This document shows, piece by piece, positions 32,624 to 44,299 of a stretch of 64,000 nucleotides of DNA. Location: the NCBI GenBank assembly GCA_963978895.1, contig OZ022238.1, positions 11,135,614 to 11,199,613 of the forward strand. The letters run 5' to 3'. How positions within the stretch are numbered: position 1 is the first letter of the stretch; every line of letters begins with the position of its first letter. Below the pieces are notes generated by a model. That model saw nothing but the letters and a program-made list of their open reading frames with translations. It ran no database searches and was not told the origin of the DNA. This stretch comes from Erpobdella octoculata. Its lineage: Eukaryota; Annelida; Clitellata; Hirudinida; Erpobdellidae. The translations under genes were made by a program, and so were the position numbers.

Positions 32624-35600
32624 TTAGATGATGCGATGCTTATTGCCTCTGTTCCTCGGGGACTTGCTGTCGAAGAAGAAGTAAAGAAGAAATGCGAGCA
32701 CGAAAAGTAACAGAGAAGCAGAAACGACTGAGGTCAAGGTCATCCAAATTTTTGGGTAATAATCACAGGGGATTGGACAAGCAAGGGAAGGTAGAGGCAG
32801 TCTTTGTTCTTCCTCTTCTATTGTGCCTTTGTATCTGTGCTTTTGTTCTTGATACTGAAGAAATCATTTATAATAATTATAATAAATTACTATGTTATTC
32901 ACATAATTCAAATTGAGAGTGGTTTTTGTTGTTGACAATATCACTAAACTTATCTTGTGTACTACATTTAATCTGCCCCACAAAAACAGAAGGAAGCAAG
33001 CTGCCGAAACGTGATTTCGTAATAAACGTAAAACTAATCTAGGTTTTACTACTAGTGCTGGGACATGATTCCTTTTGGCATGGGTTATACACAGAAACTA
33101 TGAAGAGTAAAACCAATTCGTATATGCCATAATGTAGCTCTTGCTTTCTACATTTAAACAGACAATAAATCTAATTTTAGGCAAAAACTGGACTTGCTTC
33201 CTTTTGCTGTTGCAGGGCAGTAACATCATCATCAACACCTTTACTACATACAACACATATACTGCCATCATTATCATTACCGCCTACCTCGTCTAAAATA
33301 ATCCCAAAAATCTTCTCAACAACAGTCACATTAAGCTCTCCCTTCCCACTGTTTTCTTTCAGTTTATCCAACATCTCCTCAAGCACAGACTTTTCCCATG
33401 TCCGATTGCCGCTGGAATCATCTTGGTCTGAAACTCCCTCATGAGATCTCTTCCAGTGGTCAATGTGGAGAAGAGCAGAGAAGAGATTGGAAAGAGACTC
33501 GCTGGCTTGCTGGGCATGATACTCTAGAGACTTCTGCCAACACTCTTCAAGACTGTTGTCAGTGTATCTGCACCAGTTTCTAGAACAAATATTTAAAATT
33601 ATGATAATTATGAGCGAATGTGGCAAAATCTCATCTTAATAGACAAAACTTCATTTTAATAAACAACAGCTAACAAATAGGCAATCCGAACATAATATAT
33701 AAGAGTCAGTGCAATTATTGTTACCATTCTATGGAAATCCTTACTTAACTTTAATTTATCAATATCAATTATTCTGATTTTACTACTTTATGAGCAATAA
33801 ATGCATTGCAATTCTAAAATATTGTACCCTTGTCATGACGTCCGAATATAAATAAATTCCCTGCTTGTTTTAAAACCAAAATAATTATTTTAAAATTATT
33901 ATTTTATTCATAAAAGGATTAAAAACAGAAATGCTTTTGATTATTGCTATTAAATAATAACAAAAAAACACTTTCCAAATATCTGTGATTTATTGTAATC
34001 AAGAACATTATCATTATACAGAGTTAAATAAACTTCCCACACACTTTTCATCAGTTCAGTTAACCATGAAGAATGAAATATAATTTATTCGGGTCTATAC
34101 AATATCGGCCAAAACTAATTCGGCTAAATTGAATTCGGCCAAATTTTGTAGAGAAAATGTCTAATTCGGCCAACGATTTTTTTGGTTGGTTTAATTCGGC
34201 CAATAGAGATTCATAAAAAGTTGAATTCGGCCAAATTGAAATATAATTCGGCCAAATTTAAATAACACGAAAAAATTAATTTTTATTGAAAATAAAAACA
34301 ATTTTTAAATGAGAAATCTAAACAAAAATATATATATGAGAACATTTTCTTAGCAAACATTCAGTGTCAATAATTCCTTCATCATAATCATCCCATATTT
34401 GGAAATATTTTGTCTGGATATGAGCTGTTGTTTTTTTTTAAATTCTGTTCATTTTGTTTTTACTCAAGAGTTTTCGTGATAGATTTATCATTTTCGATTC
34501 TTTGTGAAGCAACATTATTAATTTATACATTGGCAAATTGGTGCTTTCAGCCTTTTTATTTAGGCGTGCGTGCCAACTTTCACAATCGTTATTTGTTCTG
34601 ACGCAACGTCTATAGCACGACCATGACTACGGAGGCTAAATTGGATTTCTCAACCATGTTTCGTCAATGTAATTTAGTATTGGTTCCAGCAATTCATTTG
34701 ATCTGGCTTTCAAATTTGTAAAAGCTTCTTTAATTTTATCAGCCGGTAAAAATGGAAGGCTAATAATTCTTCGCAAATTTTTATACATATTGTCTTTTTG
34801 CATATATTGTTGGGCTAAACCCACACTCTGAATTTTTTTATAAACAGATTGGCTCCAGTGAAATGAGCAACCTTTAATTTCAATATCATTTTCAAAAACG
34901 ATGGAAATGGCCCTCCATAGTGCTTTTTCAAAATCTAAAGTAATGGTATGAACTGTCAAACAATTGTTTGAAAGGTTCTTTATTGCTGTAAAAATTGCTA
35001 TGTAGTCTTGTTTTTTTTCTCGAAATTAGAACAAACAGAAATGATCCGACAAAAACATTTAAGTCATTCCGATTGGCTGCTGTGGTATTTAATACTAGCG
35101 AGCGGCGAGATGAACAGACGAGATAGATGCGGCCTACCAACTTTAAGAGTCTCCAATAGACTCCTGCGGTATTTAGTAATAACAAACGAAGTGGATGATT
35201 ACAATGATATATGATTTTTCATACCTCGACCACTTAAGATTTTTTCCAATTCAATTCTGAATTTGCTTAACCTTAGCACATTACCGATGTTTACAATTGT
35301 TACAAACATCGCAACTAACGGCCTGCATAACGCACATATAAATTTTTAAAAATTTAAGAAAATTTTTTTTTGGCTGAATTAAATTATCTTTTGGCCGAAT
35401 TCGAAAATGATTTTTAGCCGAATTGCACCAAATTTTGGCCGATTTGTATTTTTTGGCCGATATAGTATGCCCCCAATTTATTCCTATTAGTATCAGTGAT
35501 TAATTAGTTTCAGAAATAAATTTAGTTTCAGTTTCAGTTTGAAACCAGAATTATTATTACCGTTTCGTTTTAGTTTTGAATTTTTCAATAATTTAAATTT

Positions 35601-38569
35601 TAGTTTAGTTTTGCTTCAGGAATTATTATTACCGTTTCGTTTTGAATTTATGATAATTTTAGTTTCGTTTGCAACCTCCCTATTTTGCAGTTGTAACTAA
35701 ACACAAGTCAATTGAAAAACTGTTTATTTAATTTTAAAAAACCTCTCATTTCTAAGTTTTTTCAGTATATGTCTCTTCCTTCCGCTCAAAAGGCATCATA
35801 ATGAAAAAATCCTCTCCACATATGCTTGTTAAGCAGGTGCTGCCAGTAATTCCAAAGCCAAGAGGGAAAGTAGCGGATATATAGACTGTCAAGCAGTCCA
35901 AAACTGTATCAAATCTCGGCTATGGTCAGCACTAGATATATGTATTTCTTCGTTATATCTAGATAGCTGTATTTGGTTCGATATATTAGTGGCTAATACA
36001 AATTTGTATCACTGCGCTTCTGAATTTTTTACCGGCCAGTTGAAGACCGCACTGGTTATAGTTTTATAGCACCATCGATGTTACTAATTTCTTTTTTTTG
36101 CTAGACAAACACTTTTGTTCGTAGTGACATCATATTTGAAATAATTTCAAACTAAACTTTTGCGTTTACGACCAGCAAACATTTTCGACAAACCAACGCC
36201 AGCTTTCGACATTTCTGACTCAATAAATAACGACAAACCAAAACACAAATTAAAATACTAGAAAAGGAATAAACAATCGTAGCGGCAAAGGCATGTTAAA
36301 AGAAAGTACCATAGAAGCGAAATTTCAGAAATTCAATTTAATTTGTACTAGTCAATTAATTTTTATTTTGTTTTTAATAATTTTGTTTTTTTTTTATTTC
36401 GTTTTAACAAATTAATTTTTATTTCTATTTCTATTTCGTTTCGAAAAAAAATTAATTTTTATTTCTATTTCGCTCTAACTAATTTTTATTTCTAATTCGT
36501 TTCGAAAAAAAATTAATTTTTATTTCTATTTCGCTCTAACTAACTAATTTTTATTTTTATTTCAGTTTCGTTTTGACTTTCTATTCTAGTTTTCGTTTCA
36601 GTTTTCGTTAACAAAAATTAATAATTATCGTTTTAATTTCTATTTCCGTTAACGAAATAATTAAGCTTCTGCGTCCCGTTATTTTTTTGGAACGATACGA
36701 GACGCCTCGATCAATAACGAGGCGATTCCGATACGATATCGGGATCTCGACTGAAGTGGAAATTTTGTCTCGAATAAAACGAGATAACATAGAATGATGA
36801 ACTATACACGACAGAAAATATTAATAACTACATTAAAGGAATTCATTGAAAAAAATATTTAAATATTAAAAAATTTATAAAAATTTACAAAATTTATTTG
36901 TTTTTTAAAACTTGAAATAAGTTTCATTTGTTTAGTTTCAGTACATCTATTTGTCTAAATTTAGACTCTAAATGATGACAAACGCGAGAAAGTGCCTGTA
37001 TGCAAGAATTGAGAAAGTGAAGAAAACCCAGCAGGTTTATTTATAGGCGATGGCGAATCCGGTTGGCAAGAAAGAAGCTGAGAAAGTTTTGAATTCCAGC
37101 TGCAGACGACGTGCACACTACAGGTGACACACACATACTCACATACAACCAAGAATATAATCGAGATTATAAAGATATATTTTAGATGAGCTACTATTAC
37201 GGTCAATTACGGATATCGAAACACTAAAATAATCATTCCAATTCTATGTAACAAATTTGAAAAAATAAGTGTATCAAACAGACTAAACCAAAACATAAAC
37301 ATAGAATGATCATTACTATTACATTACTCATTATTCTCATTAATAATAATAGTCATCTATATCAGCGAGTACGATTGCCTTGTAGTATCAGTAGTATGCA
37401 GAGGTCATCTAGCAGCCTAAGAGGGGCGTGGCTTTAGATATCTTTGATCACTAGACTATTACAATGTGGCACTAAAAAAAGCTATATATATTGAAATATG
37501 CTGCCGGTTCCCAGACTAAAAATAGTAAATAATGGGGCTACAGGCTGTCAGGAAAACCGAATTTAAAGTGGGGATGATAATAATTATAAACTTCTGTCAA
37601 TAGGTAGATTAATTAATCAATGTTGATGAATCAATTGCAAATATTCACAGTTGTGACAATCGTTAATTAAATATGTATGACTTTCGTTATTTATTGGAAA
37701 ATATTTTTTTTAAATCTTGGTATTTGTTTCGAGACTTTATACGAGAACCAAATTTAAGTCTCGCTATTTTATTTCGATACGAGACTTCTTCCACAGGCTG
37801 TATCGTTTCAATGGCGATATGGGATCTCCCGTATCGTTTTGAAATCTCGATTGATTTCGAGATAATGATTTTGGGACGCAGATGCTTAGAAATAATCACT
37901 GGTATCTATCATAGTGATGCTAGAGATATCTCAATAAATGTGTAAAACATTTTAACTAGGAAGCAGCACTTTCTACAAAGCTTGTATTTTCAAGCATGGA
38001 AAAAAATGAATTTGCTCATTGGTTTGGCTACAGGGCTACATTAAAAAAATAACGGTACTTTAAAAAAAATTATGAAAAAATAAATATATATTTCTAGCTG
38101 AAATAGTTCTTATTATTTTCCTGTCATATATCATGTGTTACCACTAGTAAGACTAGTAAATCAGTAAAAAAATAAAAACTTACAAACAAGGCAAAGTGCC
38201 ATTTCTTTCATTGTCGTGGCTCGGAGAACAAATCACAACCGTCTTCTTAGCACTAGAATTTGTATTCCGCAATAAATGTTCTGTGACTATTGTGTAGTTT
38301 CTTTCACTTTTGAATGAATTCTTAGGAACGAGTAACTCATCTATTCCATCAACTGTTTTTCTTTCTGTTACATAACTACTGGTAGGATTTGATAATACAT
38401 CGTCCGTTCCCAAGCTGTCGTTTGTCAATTTTTCCGTTGTAGTGATGTTTTTAAAATTAATGATGTCACTACCAGTTGTTGTAGCAGACAAAGACAATTT
38501 TAAAACCATTAAAATTGAAAAAAAAGGTATATCGAAGTGCTGCATGACTGCTTGTAGCAATTCAATCAA
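32624..38569 (-). CDS. Orphan single-pass type I membrane glycoprotein, 3 exons
   Basis: Minus-strand exons 38569-38184, 33579-33252 and 32854-32624 join in phase (phase 2, then phase 0) to 314 aa. A hydrophobic start (IPFFSILMVLKLSLSATT) looks like a signal peptide. The ectodomain carries at least seven N-glycosylation sequons (NIT, NDS, NYT, NSS, NGT, NRT, NVT) and few Cys, including the WCRYTDNSLEEC segment at the start of exon 2. Exon 3 has an acidic linker, LACPIPCDYYPKIW, a transmembrane helix (SASLLLFVLAFLLYFFF) and a basic 15-residue tail. I do not recognise the family. The layout W-C-x8-C, then a juxtamembrane Pro/Tyr patch, helix and short basic tail, is vaguely RAMP-like, but this is weak. 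The exon 2 donor (GTATGT) was chosen over nearby GT sites because it is in phase and fits the consensus. Intron 1 (4.6 kb) is filled with transposons. Confidence 0.65.
34091..35474 (-). mobile_element. MULE-type DNA transposon remnant, 9-bp TSD
   Basis: TIRs GGGTCTATACAATATCGGCC (left) and GGGGGCATACTATATCGGCC (right, reverse complement) are flanked by the perfect 9-bp duplication AATTTATTC (34082-34090 and 35475-35483), as expected for Mutator-like elements. Subterminal regions on both sides consist of 'attcggccaaatt' repeats in inverted orientation. Minus-strand 34959-34636 encodes a transposase piece (TLDFEKALWRAI, then KGCSFHWSQSVYKKIQ, then LPFLPADKIKEAF) resembling the MULE catalytic domain's second half. 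1384 bp, in intron 1 of the membrane-protein gene. Confidence 0.88.
35494..37901. mobile_element. Non-autonomous hAT-like element, interrupted by a second insertion
   Basis: The left end is CAGTGATTAATTAG at 35494. With the nested element 36662-37888 and one TSD copy removed, the right end reads as the complement of CAGTGATTATTTCGTTAACG, so the termini match. The body is low-complexity 'ttttatttctatttcg', as in the hAT copies at 2190-2586 and 51995-52820. The flanking 8-mers (attagtat, gtatctat) match poorly, so boundaries are tentative. Confidence 0.5.
36662..37888. mobile_element. 1227-bp TIR element, 8-bp TSD, nested
   Basis: Ends: TAAGCTTCTGCGTCCC on the left and the complement of GGGACGCAGATGCTTA on the right, one mismatch. 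A perfect 8-bp TSD GAAATAAT occupies 36654-36661 and 37889-37896. Just inside both ends are clusters of 'cgatacgag/tctcgtatcg'-like motifs in inverted orientation. No ORF with transposase similarity is visible. The 8-bp TSD suggests the hAT superfamily. Confidence 0.85.
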
Positions 38570-39370
38570 GATACTGGTGAAATAAGAAAATTGGGTAAAG
38601 TAAAGCGAAGGTAAAACTGATAGTTGAGCCTTTCGACGATGATTAGAATTATTAGAGATTAGATTAGGATTAGTAGATCCTATTTTTGTTGCTCTCCAAG
38701 GTCTCCACTCACTATGCTATGCTATGGACTTGACTTGACTAACTAAATTTACTAAATAAAGACTAGGACTGGCTAGAGTTACTTTAGCAAAGTACAACGC
38801 CAGTATCAGTTAAACTTCAACTTTTAATTACTTATTTTAACTTTAAACTTTAACTTAACTCTGTTTGTTAAAGTTTAAATTAATTAATTAAAAAGATGTA
38901 GTAATGTAGTAGAAAGATGTTGTGTTTTTAGACTAATTTAGAAGAGTAAGACAGCCTTTCAATCAATATTAAAATACAATTTAATCTTCAATCAGTGGCT
39001 GCTTAACCGCAAAACGAATAATAATAATAATTAATTATTAATTACTGAAGCTTCGACACCAGGAGAAAACATAAAGTAAATACTATAACCGCGTCAAATA
39101 ACAAATAAACCATAGAAAACATAAGAAATCAATGAAATGAACAGCATTTAAAGTTGAATTAAATTTTACAAATTGTCGTTATTTTAATTTTTTTGCTATG
39201 AATTAAAAAAATTTGATAAATATGTAAGAACTGAACCGATTTATAGTAAATCACACATAACCTAACATAATACAGTTAATTACAAGGCGCAAACAAATTA
39301 TTTTATTTAAATCTATTAAACTGGTAATTTTTGTATACTTTTATAATAGACATGCGCATCCCTAAGGTGG
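38570..39370. other. Upstream region of the membrane-protein gene
   Basis: AT-rich with no ORF. The minus-strand promoter should lie in 38570-38800, but no clear core motif is visible. Confidence 0.35.
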
Positions 39371-39584
39371 AGCTTAAAACTCAAGAGGTGGAGCTTGCGG
39401 CCGTACATTTTTTATAATTTGTTTACACCCCGCATTCAAAGCGTTGTAACAATTAACCACAGCCTACTCCGGTTGAGCTCAACCGCGTTGTAACAATTCA
39501 CCGCGCGCATACACTGGTGTCCATCACATCCACCAGAGTTAAAGCTTGGTTGAGTGTGGTTGATTGTTATTGTTGGTTTCGAGC

Positions 39585-40891
39585 ATGGCGGAACACGTGG
39601 TTTTCTTTGAGAGTAATAACGGAGAATTATTTAGGGCGACAATTGTTGCTGAAAATTCCGAGTTGGCATACAATTACGCACTACAGTGTAAGTTAACTTT
39701 TTTAACACATTTTACATTTACATTTAGTTGCACAGAACACTTTTTAACTTGTAGTCGTAGACCGCCCAGATAATTCCGATGTCAGTCTATACTCTATTAT
39801 GATATTCACAAGAAATCTATCATTTCTGATAAAATTAGCTTTAGTAAAGTCTGTAAATGAATTATAAATAGGTAATCACGTCAGAGACGTTCCATTGACA
39901 AAAAATAATTTTTTATTTATATCACTTTTCTATCTATAATAGGCCAAGTTATGAAAAATGACAGTGGTAGTCATTTGTCTGGCCCAGCTTGTAATTATGC
40001 TTATGGTACAAGCTTAGAGAGGGTGGAGAAGGAGCTAATTGGTAAGTTCAACGAACAAATTTAAAATTTGCATTCTTATGTTATAAAGTGTTTATTTTCT
40101 ACTGCAGTTTACCACCCAGCTCAGGACCCCAACAGCCAAGAGTCCCATAATAAGCCTTCAGCAGAATCACAAAGTAGTATTGCTTTAAATTAAAAGTTAT
40201 CTCTATAACATCCGCAATACAATTAGGTTTATTTAATTGAAATTTTATTTTCAACTGCAGTTCATCACACAGCTCTGGACCCCAACAGAAAAGACTCCCA
40301 AGAGCATAAGCCCCCAGCAGAATCACAAAGTAGTATTGCTTTAAATTAAAAGTTATCTTTATAACATCTGCAATACAATTATGTTTATTTGATAGAAAAT
40401 AGTAGATATTTATGTACTACACCCTTATGAAAATCAGGCTATTAATTATGACATTTTTTTTAACAGAATTCCGCTGGACATCAGGAGCAACAAAACTCCT
40501 GATAAACTGCAGGAGGGAGGCCGATGAAAAATTCGAGCACCCAACCTGCAAGAAAAACAAGCTCTGGGGGGAAATTGCAAGCCAGATGAGCTTGTATAAG
40601 CATAGTGTCAGTGGCACTGAGTGCCACGATAAGTGGCGAAATATGATGGCCACTTATAAATACAGCAGCAGAAAAAGAGGCCCATCCAAGAGAGATGACT
40701 ACAGGGCCAAAAAACTGGAGCTAGGAGCCGAGAGAAACAGGATAGAAAAGGAAAAGAAGGAGGTACTCCAACAAATAAAAGAAGTGGAGGGAAGAAAAGT
40801 TGAGGTGGAAGCTCAAAAAGTTGAGCAAATTAAACTTATGAACGAACTGTTGGCAAAAGCTGTTGCTGCAATGCAAGCCAGTTTAAAATAA
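39585..40891 (+). CDS. Harbinger Myb/SANT-like DNA-binding protein, intact, 5 exons
   Basis: Exons 39585-39687, 39943-40041, 40108-40173, 40261-40329 and 40467-40891 all join in phase 1 to give 253 aa with no stop. Exon 5 carries the Myb/SANT-like domain (FRWTSGATKLLI, then KNKLWGEIASQM, then ECHDKWRNMMATYK) and a highly charged C-terminal coiled coil (RNRIEKEKKEVLQQIKEVEG). In Harbinger elements this partner protein binds the transposon ends and takes the transposase to the nucleus. Exons 3 and 4 are a tandem duplication of one symmetric phase-1 exon (PAQDPNSQES / TALDPNRKDS, both ending PxAESQ). Intactness beside a broken transposase suggests recent decay or possible retention. Confidence 0.8.
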
Positions 40892-41074
40892 ATTTTAAAA
40901 ATTTAGTGAGTTGATTTGTTCATAAAACCAAGTAAATTTTTTGAACAACAAAAATTCAAGATGGGTAACTGACAGTTTTCATTGGTGGTCAAATCTAAAA
41001 AGTAAAATGTTGGCACCCAATTTGTGACTGTTACTATTGATTTTTTTAAACATATTAAAATAGCTCGTCGGCAA

Positions 41075-41945
41075 TTAGATTTCTTTCCTTGATGCTTCCT
41101 GGTCAGGTGGGTCTCGGTAAATCTCACCTTCCTCTTGGGGTTCATCTTCTAATATAGTCTCACTGTCCTCCACACTTTCTGATAGACAGTGTTTGTGCAG
41201 ACAACAGGCTGCTACAGTCATCAAGGATCCATAGCTTGGTTTTGAAACATCCAGATATTTCAATCTGAATTTACCTAAAAATATAAATAATTAAACTTGA
41301 GGGTCAAATCCAGCAAAACCCATTATATAAGTTAATAATATATGTTATAATACTATTTAACACAAATATATCGCAGCATATGACACAAGCACAAAAAAAA
41401 TCTTTAATCAAAATTACTCGCCTTTCAATAGCCCCAATGCCTGCTCTACTAAAACCCTTGTGGAACTTAACTTGATGTTGAACTTCCTCTGCTTCGCCGT
41501 GAGATGGCCGTTATCTCGAAAAGGAGTCATTAGATAAGGTTTTAGTGGGTAGGCACTATCACCTAAAAGATGACAACCCCCAGGAATCAAATTATGATTT
41601 TCAGCAATTAGTCCTGCAATAGTACTTTTTTGCTAAACTCTGGCATCATTTGCTGGGTCTGGCCAGCCCGCAAAAACATCTATAAATCTCATCAAAGAAT
41701 CAGCAATAACCTGTTTCAAACAATAATATGTAGACTTTATAAATATATTTAGACACATATTTAATCATTTTTTTACCTGCAACAAAATTGAATGGAAGCC
41801 TTTTCGATTGTAATAGCTCCCTGCATCTTTTTCAGGGGTTTTTATTGGAATGTGGCTACCATCCACACATCCAAAAACATTAGGGAATCCATTCACTCTC
41901 AATGATCGACAATTTTTAATATTGGTGTCAGCCTCTTCACCTTAA
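41075..41945 (-). pseudogene. Harbinger (PIF) DDE transposase, 5'-truncated, one nonsense codon
   Basis: Minus-strand exons 41945(partial)-41777, 41710-41422 and 41274-41075. Visible: GFPNVFGCVDGSHIPIKTP (first catalytic Asp), RFIDVFAGWPDPANDARV (second), LLGDSAYPLKPYLMTP and VEQALGLLKG|KFRLKYLD. The second intron uses a GC donor (AAAG|GCGAGT) and restores the GLLKGKFRLKYLD reading exactly. An in-frame TAG at + 41633-41635 breaks the ORF just after DARV. The N-terminal helix-turn-helix part is missing or not recognisable upstream of 41945. Confidence 0.82.
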
Positions 41946-42079
41946 AGATTATGGTAATATGCAAATTGAAAAATTGGTACTATCGATTTGAAATAGTAAA
42001 TATAATATGAAAAGTAAATGGACCTTCTGGCCAATACACAAAGTCGTTCATTTTCACACTAAACCGATGGCACACATTT

Positions 42080-42113
42080 TTTACAGTTTAAGTTGGGTTC
42101 GTCGTCCGAAGAA

Positions 42114-42145
<32 letters not shown>

Positions 42146-42236
42146 AAACGGTTCGTCAAGTAGCGAAAAATCAAGAAATTTGTTACTGTTACTAGTGTTA
42201 CTAGATTCTAGCTGTGGGATAAACGAAATTCAAAAA
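42080..42236 (+). other. Possible exon encoding an acidic Ser/Asp tract
   Basis: After an acceptor-like TTTTTACAG, the frame reads FKLGSSSEEDDDD...ENGSSSSEKSRNLL and stops near 42255. It may simply be a (GAC/GAT)n repeat. No partner exon found. Confidence 0.2.
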
Positions 42237-42611
42237 AAGATCCTATTTATTTAAGAACAGACAATTGGCTAGAACGATTAAACTAAGCGGTTTTTCATTG
42301 GTGGTCTGCTGGCTGGTGGTCTACTACATAGAAAATGGTCAAATCCAATGGACAGGGACTGCATGGTTTATAAAACTTGTTTCTAAGTTGTGAACTGTAT
42401 TAAATGTAAAAACATGCTCGAAAGGCAAAATAAAATGAAATTACCATATGGATCCTGTAACATCACCAGCTGATTGAAAATTAGATTTTTTAAAAGAGTT
42501 TGAAGATTTCCTGGCAAAATGCTAAAACCCAAAGCTTGTGTCGTGAAACATTTTTAGCTACAAAGTAAAAATGTTCTGCTAGTGCTGATTGTTGTAAATA
42601 TTTGTTGAGCA

Positions 42612-43282
42612 GAATGGATTTCAAATTTGTCTTGCTAGGCCATCTACAATCTGATCCCATTGAGTCAAGATTTGGAAGGCTTCGTCAGATGGCTGGGGGT
42701 AATTATTTTATTTCAGTCAGACATTTGTGGAAAGCAATGCTAAAATAAAAATGATGTCTTTGTTGAAGCATTCCAAGCTCTCCTTATCTGACATCGATGA
42801 CTTCATTGATGATGTTAAAGAACCGTCGAGCACTTTAGGTGAAAAAGCAGCCAGCATTGCAAATTTGTTAACCAGTTTTAATCTGCCATGTGACAGTGAA
42901 GCTATTACTATCTACTATGTTGCAGGAGCTGTTGCTCATTCTATAATTTATAAAAATAAATGTTCACATTGTAAGGAAATATTAGTCGATGATGAATTCT
43001 TCCATTTAGATGAGCTGCAGTTAGATAGACTTGACATATATTTGAATAAAGTTGACAGAGGAGGTCTTCTTAAACCTTTAGAGTATGCATTTACCACCTG
43101 TCTCAGTAATTGGAAAGTCTTTGATTCGCTAAACAAAGTCAGAATTGGGTTTAAAATCTTTCCTTACTTCAACAAATCAAAGAGATCTATTTATCAGAAT
43201 TGTGGAAAGAATAATGGTACATGTGTTACTGTTTACTGGTTGTGGAAAACTTTTGTAGCTCTAATCATAATATTAAAGAATT
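42612..43282 (+). pseudogene. P-element-like (THAP-type) transposase C-terminal fragment
   Basis: Starts FKFVLLGHLQSDPIESRFGR, then LRQMAGGNYFISVRHL, the signature block of P-element/THAP9-type transposases just after the catalytic core. A frameshift near 42715 leads to the ORF at 42727-43284 (SLLKHSKLSLSDID, YYVAGAVAHSIIYKNKCSHC, LNKVDRGGLLKPLEYAF), matching the C-terminal part of such proteins. Nothing upstream resembles the THAP finger or GTP-binding region, so the copy is truncated. Confidence 0.8.
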
Positions 43283-43562
43283 AATATCTTGTAAATATTT
43301 CAACGGCATGTTAAAGAACTATATTAAACAATTTAATGAAAAAGTGAATGTTAATACTTCAAAAAAAAGAAAATTAGATAAAGTCACTAAATAATTGAAT
43401 TATTTAATAAATACATGTAAAATATTTGTATTTGTTGTTTATATTAATCATATAAAACAGAGTTTGGTAAGAGAAACGCCGTGCAAGCGATCGGCCGGCG
43501 TAGGCCCAAAGCGTATCGGTTCGCGTTTAGGTTGTGGATCCAGGTGTTATATCTAGATATCC

Positions 43563-44012
43563 ATGGATAGACTAAGAGTCAGTTTAAAATCAAATAAAAG
43601 TTTGATGAAGGGATTTAATGGATTTATGGAACGTGTTTTCGAAAAACCTTTTGAAGAGTTTTTTGAAAAAGATCTAAAAGATGTGAAGGAAGAAGAGAAA
43701 GCAGACAGTTCCGATAAACCGTGCAAAGATGTTCAGGACGTGGCATGCAAAAAAAGCTGTGATGAACCGTACAGAAATGGCAACGATGAGCCAAAGAAAG
43801 ACTCTCTTGATGAGCCAAAGAAAGACTCTGTTGATGAGCCAAAGAAGGACTGGAAGAAACTGCGTCAAACGGTCAAGAGACTTGACCATGTTGTTTGCGA
43901 ATTGCGGTCAAACCCACGAGTAAAGATCAAGGTATTTTGGTGTTCGTGGCCGAGTCGCATTTTACAAAAGCGACTATGCTGTTCGGGACGAACAAAAGTA
44001 AGAAGGGGGTAA
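43563..44012 (+). CDS. Hypothetical charged protein with DEPKKDS repeats (149 aa)
   Basis: Unrecognised. The region just upstream (43470-43545) is unusually CpG-rich, and the ATG has a fair context (ATATCCATGG). The N-terminal half is acidic and basic helical (FMERVFEKPFEEFFEKDL), then come three and a half DEPKKDS-type heptapeptides near residues 77-95, then a basic end. GTs at 43931 and 43999 could be donors, so the C-terminus may be intronic. No transposon signature. Could be a real first exon or chance. Confidence 0.35.
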   Translation: MDRLRVSLKSNKSLMKGFNGFMERVFEKPFEEFFEKDLKDVKEEEKADSSDKPCKDVQDVACKKSCDEPYRNGNDEPKKDSLDEPKKDSVDEPKKDWKKLRQTVKRLDHVVCELRSNPRVKIKVFWCSWPSRILQKRLCCSGRTKVRRG

Positions 44013-44299
44013 TCATGTAAAATCACTGATTTTACGATCAGTTTCCCATTGATAAACGTTAAAGGATTCAGAACAACCATTATGGACATTATTATTAAGA
44101 GATCAAAAGGTATAAATAGCCTTAACAAAGCTTCATTTATTATTTTCCAATAAACTGCAAAACCATTCTATTGAGCCCGGTATACGATTTGGCGATATCG
44201 TAACGTAGTATTTTAAAAAGATTTTTTATATATTGTATTAAAACCTTATCCGACTACGTATAGCAAAGCCCCAGAACACAATTTTTTTTTTAAGTTTGC

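Larger units (their letters stand above)
39374..42000. mobile_element. PIF/Harbinger DNA transposon
   Basis: Two divergently read genes converge at about 41 kb: a Myb/SANT-like gene (+, 39585-40891) and a Harbinger DDE transposase (-, 41945-41075). This is the standard two-gene Harbinger layout. Upstream, 39430-39560 ('gcgttgtaacaattaacc', then 'ttgtaacaattcaccgcg') is closely related to 61520-61690, marking that region as element 5' sequence. I could not define TIRs or the TSD with confidence. Confidence 0.75.
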
